Both the position numbers and the translations under genes were made by a program. The notes below the pieces were generated by a model. The model had not been told where the DNA came from. It saw only the letters and a list, made by a program, of their open reading frames with translations, and did no database searches. From NCBI GenBank assembly GCA_963661055.1, contig CAVLAC010000081.1, positions 1 through 10,454 of the forward strand: 10,454 nucleotides of DNA, written 5' to 3'. Positions 7,111-10,454 of the stretch are shown here, piece after piece (the stretch's first letter is position 1; each line of letters begins with the position of its first letter). This DNA comes from UBA1067 sp963661055. Lineage in GTDB: Bacteria; Verrucomicrobiota; Kiritimatiellia; RFP12; UBA1067.

Positions 7111-7972
7111 TTAGTAGTCCTTTCATTAGGTTTATCCAGTCAGAATTTGAGAGTGTTTCCGCTCTCGCCTTAGATTGTATCCTGTCTTTGAACACGCTGC
7201 CAAGCTGTTTTCTTCGATGCGCAAAGGCAGTCTTCGTCAAACTATGGAAAAAGTCGCGTTCTTTCGCTGTTAATGCAATATTTCTATCGTGGCGCACCAA
7301 GGTCACCACACTCGAGCCAATGGTCGGCCGCGGCCAGAAGCAACTAGCCGCCACGCGACGGACTATTTTGACATCGTAGTCAAGTTGCGCCCAAACGCCC
7401 GCCAAGCTGCGTGTCTTCGACCCCTCAGGAGCCGCCAAGCGTTCCGCGACTTCCGTCTGCACGAGGGCGGTAATGACGGGGAGGGTTCGCAATTGGACGA
7501 GGTCAAGGAGGATGCGCGTCCCCGCCTGATACGGCAGATTGGAAACCATCGCGTCAAAACTACCCTCTTTACGCACATCAAGTGCCGCGCTCGCCCGATC
7601 GGGACCTCGCGCAATATAATCAAGCGCGTCACCCGCAATAACCTTCAAGTTCGGGGGATTCCCAAGCGACTCAGCAAGCCGCGCGGCTAAAACAGGGTCT
7701 TTCTCTACCGCCGTCACTTCCGCACCCCGCGCGAGCATTTCTTCCGTCAAAACCCCAAGACCAGGACCAATCTCCAATACGCGCTTACCTGCCGCTCCAC
7801 ATGGGTAGGGGGCGCAGTCCCTTGCGCCCCGCTCTGCCGCGCCAAGCCCTGCATCCACGATGGCCGTCAAGGCATTGCGGTCGATGAGGAAATTCTGCCC
7901 GAGAACCTTATTCGGATGGAACCCGTTCTCAATGCACCACGCTTTTACTTGTGACGGACTCGTCAGATTCAT
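7097..7972 (-). CDS. rsmA: 16S rRNA dimethyladenosine transferase RsmA/KsgA, with insertion
   Basis: SAM-dependent enzyme that dimethylates two adjacent adenines in the 3'-terminal helix of 16S rRNA during small-subunit maturation. The 291 residues show LGQNFLID (24-31), motif I VLEIGPGLGVLTE (65-77), the acidic VEKD (89-92), GDAL (114-117), and the catalytic NLPY (145-148). The C-terminal FWPRPTIGSSVV and AHRRKQLGS segments are typical. Residues 47-61, between LID...VDAGLGAA and GKRVLEIG, have no place in the normal family and are encoded by a 45-bp palindromic insertion described separately. A second expanded loop lies around residues 122-137. The frame remains open and key residues are intact, so the enzyme is probably functional. 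The start overlaps the AsmA-like stop as ATGA and is preceded by AAGGAGG (7980-7986) seven bases away. The end overlaps the hexokinase start by 14 bases. Confidence 0.95.
   Translation of the reverse strand: MNLTSPSQVKAWCIENGFHPNKVLGQNFLIDRNALTAIVDAGLGAAERGARDCAPYPCGAAGKRVLEIGPGLGVLTEEMLARGAEVTAVEKDPVLAARLAESLGNPPNLKVIAGDALDYIARGPDRASAALDVRKEGSFDAMVSNLPYQAGTRILLDLVQLRTLPVITALVQTEVAERLAAPEGSKTRSLAGVWAQLDYDVKIVRRVAASCFWPRPTIGSSVVTLVRHDRNIALTAKERDFFHSLTKTAFAHRRKQLGSVFKDRIQSKARAETLSNSDWINLMKGLLNENA
7789..7840 (-). repeat. Palindromic element inserted in rsmA, with 7-bp direct repeats
   Basis: On the minus strand, two copies of GCGGCAG (7834-7840 and 7789-7795) bound 38 bases. The start-to-start distance is 45 bases, exactly 15 codons. 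Within it, 7809-7816 and 7823-7830 form a perfect 8-bp inverted repeat (GGGGCGCA / TGCGCCCC) around a 6-base loop. Removing one repeat copy plus the 38 bases restores an ordinary RsmA segment reading VDAGLGAAGKRVLEIGPG. This pattern is what a small mobile palindrome with target-site duplication would leave. The repeats also encode Ala-Ala, a common pair here, so chance cannot be fully excluded. Confidence 0.7.
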
Positions 7973-9882
7973 TTCGCCGCCTCCTTCTTCTTTAGCTCGG
8001 CGGGGAGTTCTTTCGCATCACCAAATAAGTCCCCGAGCTTATCCATCGGGCTTATGTATTCCCACTGCGGATCTTTCGTCGAACCTTTTACACGGAACTC
8101 TAAGAGCATCTTCGAGAGTGCCCAAGTGACAGGGCTTACGAGCGTGCTGACAACGGACTTATTTTGCAAGAGCCGCGCTTGCACAGCGAAATCGAGGTTG
8201 TCTTTTACAATATCATAAGTGCCGCGTGCCGTCACGGTGACGAGTCCGCCCGAAATTACCACATTCGTCGTCGTCAGAATGCCGTCCTTCACCATGAAGT
8301 CGCCCGAGGCATCAGAGAGGTTCGTCAAATAGTCCACGCCCGGTACGTGTGCCGCGAGTTCCTTCGTGAGCCCCGCAAAAAGCTTGAGTTGCGCGAGATG
8401 TCCCTTCTTAATCTTCACAGTGCCGCGTCCGTTGAGCTTCTCAAGGACATTCGTATTGAGCGGCCCCTCAAAATGGAAGTCCGCGTCAATGCGCCCCGTG
8501 CGGTCGGCGACCTCGAACTTAAGGAAGTCCGCGAGTTCATCAAGTGTTCCGTCCCGATAGTGGGCGGACATCTCGAAATGCGCCTTTTCGGCGTCAAAAT
8601 CTTCCAAATAGAGGGTGCTCTCGCCTGTTATGTGCCCGCCTTCTTTGCCGCGCGCGGCAATTTCTGTAAAGGAAAGGTTATCACGCTTGAGGCGGTAGTT
8701 CATTGTAAGGTCACGAAACTGGAAGTCAAAGAGCGAGCCTGCCGCAAGTGCCGTGCTCCCCCCGAGGTCGTTATACGCCTTATCTGCCGCGCTGATGCCC
8801 GTATGCCCCACACAAGTTATCGTCGGGGCGGTCGTGCATTTAACATCCGAGACGAGTTCGGGGTCAATAAAGTCCGAAATCGCGAGAATGTCCTTGAAGG
8901 TGAAGCCGCTTTTCGCGTCAAAGCCAAGGCGAATCAGGTTATCGACCATCTCGAGCTTGACGCGTCCGTTCATCTTGCGTCCCTTCAAATCCACTGCCTC
9001 AGGCAAGGCAACATCGAGATAAACATTGCAATTTGTGCCGCGAATCTGGGTGAGCACATTGATTGTGCCGTCCGCACGGTCCATCGCGACCCCATTGTAC
9101 CGCCCCATCGTCGGGCGCAGCCGTAGATTCATCCCAAAGTCGCCCTTCCTGAGGTCTACCGTGAAGATGCCGTGGGACGGAATCGGCTCTATGATTTCTG
9201 TAAAGGCGTCCATATAGGGGAGTGCACTCGTAATGTCGAGCCGCTCTACAAACGGACGTATCTGATGCTGAGTCGCATAGCCCTTCACTTCGCCACGGAT
9301 AATTCGTGCCGTCAAATCCACGACGACATCACCATCGAGCGAGGTCGGATACTCCTTGTCGTCCCAATTTATACGCACATCCCGAACGCGGCAGAGTTGA
9401 GGCTCCATTTCCACCTGCCCGACGACCCGCGTGGGTTCGAGTCCGAGGATATAGGGTTTCTCAAGGACGAGCGTAAAGACAGGCAAGCGCGGCATTACGA
9501 AGACGATGCCCGGGTCGGGAATTTCGCTATAGCCGGGGAGGTAGTAGGAGTCAGGCAAGCGCGGATACAAGAGTCCGTCAATCCACACCTTACGAGCGAG
9601 GTGGTTAACCGCGATAGAGTCGGCTCTGACGAGGGGTTCGAGGGAGTCTTTCTTGCTGAGATCGTAGACAACTGGCTTTTTGAGCCGAATGCCGCGCCAA
9701 AGTCCGAAGGAAGCTCCGTCACAGCGAAGGACGATATTGGTAGTTGAATAGCGGTCGCATATCGCGTCCACCCAGTCACGCGGCAAGCGTTCTTCGCGGA
9801 AGAACAGGCTTAGGAGGTAGACAAAAAAGGCGATGAAGAGGAACTTCACCGCTTTTGCCAAACCTCTCAACACACTCTTCAA
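7969..9882 (-). CDS. AsmA-like membrane-anchored envelope protein
   Basis: A 637-residue protein with one N-terminal membrane segment (about residues 11-28) and a large extracytoplasmic part rich in alternating beta strands. The C-terminal region, about 485-608, has the pattern seen in AsmA/YhdP-type proteins: GRGTVKIKKGHL, LFAGLTKEL, LSDASGDFMVKDGILTTTNV, VTARGTYDI. Relatives with this fold are thought to bridge the periplasm and move phospholipids toward the outer membrane; that role is inferred here. No ATG is available near the start. The TTG at 9882 is the most upstream start after an in-frame stop, with GGGAG 13 bases before it; GTG at codon 4 or TTG at codon 5 are alternatives, all leaving the membrane segment intact. 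It is the first protein gene after the tRNA pair, 38 bases downstream of tRNA-Glu. Its stop overlaps the rsmA start. Confidence 0.78.
   Translation of the reverse strand: MKSVLRGLAKAVKFLFIAFFVYLLSLFFREERLPRDWVDAICDRYSTTNIVLRCDGASFGLWRGIRLKKPVVYDLSKKDSLEPLVRADSIAVNHLARKVWIDGLLYPRLPDSYYLPGYSEIPDPGIVFVMPRLPVFTLVLEKPYILGLEPTRVVGQVEMEPQLCRVRDVRINWDDKEYPTSLDGDVVVDLTARIIRGEVKGYATQHQIRPFVERLDITSALPYMDAFTEIIEPIPSHGIFTVDLRKGDFGMNLRLRPTMGRYNGVAMDRADGTINVLTQIRGTNCNVYLDVALPEAVDLKGRKMNGRVKLEMVDNLIRLGFDAKSGFTFKDILAISDFIDPELVSDVKCTTAPTITCVGHTGISAADKAYNDLGGSTALAAGSLFDFQFRDLTMNYRLKRDNLSFTEIAARGKEGGHITGESTLYLEDFDAEKAHFEMSAHYRDGTLDELADFLKFEVADRTGRIDADFHFEGPLNTNVLEKLNGRGTVKIKKGHLAQLKLFAGLTKELAAHVPGVDYLTNLSDASGDFMVKDGILTTTNVVISGGLVTVTARGTYDIVKDNLDFAVQARLLQNKSVVSTLVSPVTWALSKMLLEFRVKGSTKDPQWEYISPMDKLGDLFGDAKELPAELKKKEAAK
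7980..7986 (-). promoter_or_regulatory. Ribosome binding site of rsmA inside the AsmA-like gene
   Basis: The minus strand reads AAGGAGG seven bases before the rsmA ATG. It lies within the last lysine/glutamate/alanine codons of the AsmA-like gene, whose TGA overlaps the ATG. This supports the start at 7972 and coupled translation. Confidence 0.75.
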
Positions 9883-9920
9883 CTTCTGCCGCTTACTCCC
9901 TAAAACTTACTTGCTGCGAT

Positions 9921-9995
9921 TGGCAGCCCCTAGCGGAGTCGAACCGCTCTTACCTGGATGAGAACCAGGTGTCCTAGCCGATAGACGAAGGGGCC
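9921..9995 (-). tRNA. tRNA-Glu (anticodon CTC)
   Basis: A complete 75-base cloverleaf with encoded CCA. The acceptor pairs GGCCCCT with AGGGGCT, followed by discriminator G. The anticodon stem CCTGG/CCAGG holds loop TTCTCAT, giving anticodon CTC, which reads GAG. The T arm is AGCGG-TTCGACT-CCGCT. The first acceptor pair is a G-U wobble. It lies nine bases after tRNA-Leu and 38 bases before the AsmA-like gene. Confidence 0.96.
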
Positions 9996-10004
9996 AGACC
10001 TCTT

Positions 10005-10089
10005 TGGTGCACCCGGTGGGATTTGAACCCACACACCTTGCGGCACCAGAACCTGAATCTGGCGTGTATGCCAATTTCACCACGGGTGC
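10005..10089 (-). tRNA. tRNA-Leu (anticodon CAG)
   Basis: An 85-base class II tRNA with encoded CCA. The acceptor GCACCCG pairs with CGGGTGC, discriminator A. The anticodon stem CCAGA/TCTGG holds loop TTCAGGT, giving anticodon CAG, which reads CTG. A long variable arm (TGCC-GCAA-GGTGT) follows, then T arm GTGGG-TTCAAAT-CCCAC. A strong promoter ends 11 bases upstream, so this is the first transcribed gene of the array. Confidence 0.97.
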
Positions 10090-10100
10090 TACAGGTGAAT

Positions 10101-10129
10101 ATTATCTCATTTTCTCGCCCAAAAGTCAA
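10101..10129 (-). promoter_or_regulatory. Sigma-70-type promoter of the tRNA operon
   Basis: On the minus strand, TTGACT (10124-10129) is followed by exactly 17 bases and then GATAAT (10101-10106), each matching five of six consensus bases. The -10 box ends 11 bases before the mature tRNA-Leu 5' end, allowing a short leader. It is the only clear promoter found in front of the protein genes. Confidence 0.85.
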
Positions 10130-10172
10130 TACCAAATTTCAAATTTCGTGTTTTTGCGACCACTTTATCTCA

Positions 10173-10196
10173 CGCAGAGCCGCAGAGTCCGCAGAG
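10173..10196. repeat. Short CGCAGAG direct-repeat tract
   Basis: Three copies of CGCAGAG start at 10173, 10181 and 10190, spacing 8 and 9 bases. Tracts built from units like CGCAGAG are, from general knowledge, scattered between genes in many unrelated environmental bacteria. It sits between the tRNA promoter and the large inverted repeat. Confidence 0.65.
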
Positions 10197-10199
10197 AGA

Positions 10200-10357
10200 A
10201 GTGGAGGGCGGCTCGTGCGGGTGTCGCCCGACCCGTCGTTGCGCGGTCTCGTACCGCCTTTCACGCTTAGACAAGAAACCGTATTCAGCCAGCCCTGCCT
10301 AGACAAGGTCTGAGGTTGCGTACGAGAGCCTTTCTTACGGCGGTGAGCCGCTCCACT
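10200..10357. repeat. Large imperfect inverted repeat, about 158 bases
   Basis: The outer arms pair 10200-10206 with 10351-10357 (AGTGGAG/CTCCACT) and 10209-10214 with 10345-10350 (CGGCTC/GAGCCG), leaving a 2-base bulge. An inner 8-bp arm pairs 10247-10254 (TCTCGTAC) with 10320-10327 (GTACGAGA). Side hairpins include CGGGT/ACCCG at 10218-10235 and AGAC/GTCT at 10301-10311. TAGACAAG also occurs twice, at 10268 and 10300. This could be a small non-autonomous element, a structured RNA, or a dispersed intergenic repeat. No known RNA family was recognised. Confidence 0.55.
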
Positions 10358-10409
10358 CCTCTCGTGCAACCCCCGCCCCTCGCCGCCTGTAATCTCTGCT
10401 ACGCGGCGG

Positions 10410-10430
10410 GCAAGGGACGCGGGCCCTTGC
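10410..10430. repeat. GC-rich palindrome sharing the rsmA element core
   Basis: GCAAGGG (10410-10416) pairs perfectly with CCCTTGC (10424-10430) around a 7-base loop. The stretch GCAAGGGAC also occurs in the minus-strand palindrome inside rsmA, followed in both by GCG (after one T in rsmA). A second small hairpin follows at about 10431-10445. Confidence 0.55.
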
Positions 10431-10454
10431 GGGCGGCTTCGCCGTTGCCTTCGG

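Larger units (their letters stand above)
10090..10454. other. Intergenic region upstream of the tRNA operon
   Basis: No convincing protein gene is present. Open frames here on either strand are short; one on the plus strand simply reads across the tRNA-Leu antisense. The stretch holds the tRNA promoter, an AT-rich segment at 10100-10170, the CGCAGAG tract, the large inverted repeat and the terminal palindrome. About 270 of its bases are repeat-like. Any upstream gene lies outside the window. Confidence 0.75.

Noticed and set aside
8645..8660. Perfect 16-bp palindrome TTGCCGCGCGCGGCAA
   Set aside because: It lies in normal AsmA-like coding sequence (Ala-Ala-Arg-Gly-Lys), has no flanking duplication, and fits the local GC-rich codon use.
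10004..10270. Plus-strand open frame beginning with residues like GFEPTHLAAPEPESG
   Set aside because: It is the antisense of tRNA-Leu, a well-known source of false protein calls, and continues into repeats.
10139..10369. Minus-strand 76-codon frame across the inverted repeat
   Set aside because: Low-complexity, basic translation of repeat DNA without a ribosome site.
1..10454. CRISPR array, phage or transposase genes
   Set aside because: No regularly spaced repeats with unique spacers and no integrase, transposase or phage structural motif were seen.

Overview
The window is a densely packed bacterial region of moderately high GC. Every recognisable gene lies on the minus strand, so it reads from high to low coordinates. 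The genes suggest an anaerobic, polysaccharide-degrading member of the PVC superphylum, with Kiritimatiellae/Lentisphaerae-like gut lineages the best guess. The reasons are a secreted GH27 enzyme, a pseudopilin-G-like protein, a eukaryotic-type hexokinase, a pyrophosphate-type phosphofructokinase and an AsmA-like envelope protein. This assignment is an inference from gene content; no phylogenetic marker was compared.

Reading in the direction of transcription: 10454-10090 is non-coding and holds a GC-rich palindrome (10410-10430), a large imperfect inverted repeat (10200-10357), a short CGCAGAG direct-repeat tract (10173-10196) and a near-consensus sigma-70-type promoter (10101-10129). Next come tRNA-Leu(CAG) and tRNA-Glu(CTC). 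Thirty-eight bases later the protein genes begin: an AsmA-like protein, rsmA, hexokinase, a SurA-like periplasmic chaperone, PPi-type phosphofructokinase, a membrane-anchored pseudopilin-G/GH2-accessory-domain fusion, a secreted GH27 alpha-galactosidase, and a secreted alpha/beta hydrolase. Gene junctions overlap or are separated by 2 to 38 bases, and I see no intrinsic terminator between them, so the whole array could be one transcription unit started at the tRNA promoter.

The genes fall into four functional groups. Translation is represented by two tRNAs and RsmA. Envelope biogenesis is represented by the AsmA-like and SurA-like proteins. Upper glycolysis is represented by hexokinase and PPi-PFK. 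Glycan use outside the cytoplasm is represented by GH27, the esterase-like hydrolase, and the fusion protein whose C-terminal half resembles the non-catalytic tail of GH2 beta-galactosidases.

Two observations stand out. First, rsmA carries an exactly 45-bp in-frame insertion built around a perfect 8-bp-stem palindrome and bounded by 7-bp direct repeats. This looks like a small palindromic element that inserted into an essential-type gene without breaking it, and a palindrome sharing its GCAAGGGAC core lies in the non-coding region at the right end. Second, the pseudopilin-G/GH2-tail fusion is a domain combination I do not recognise from any described system.
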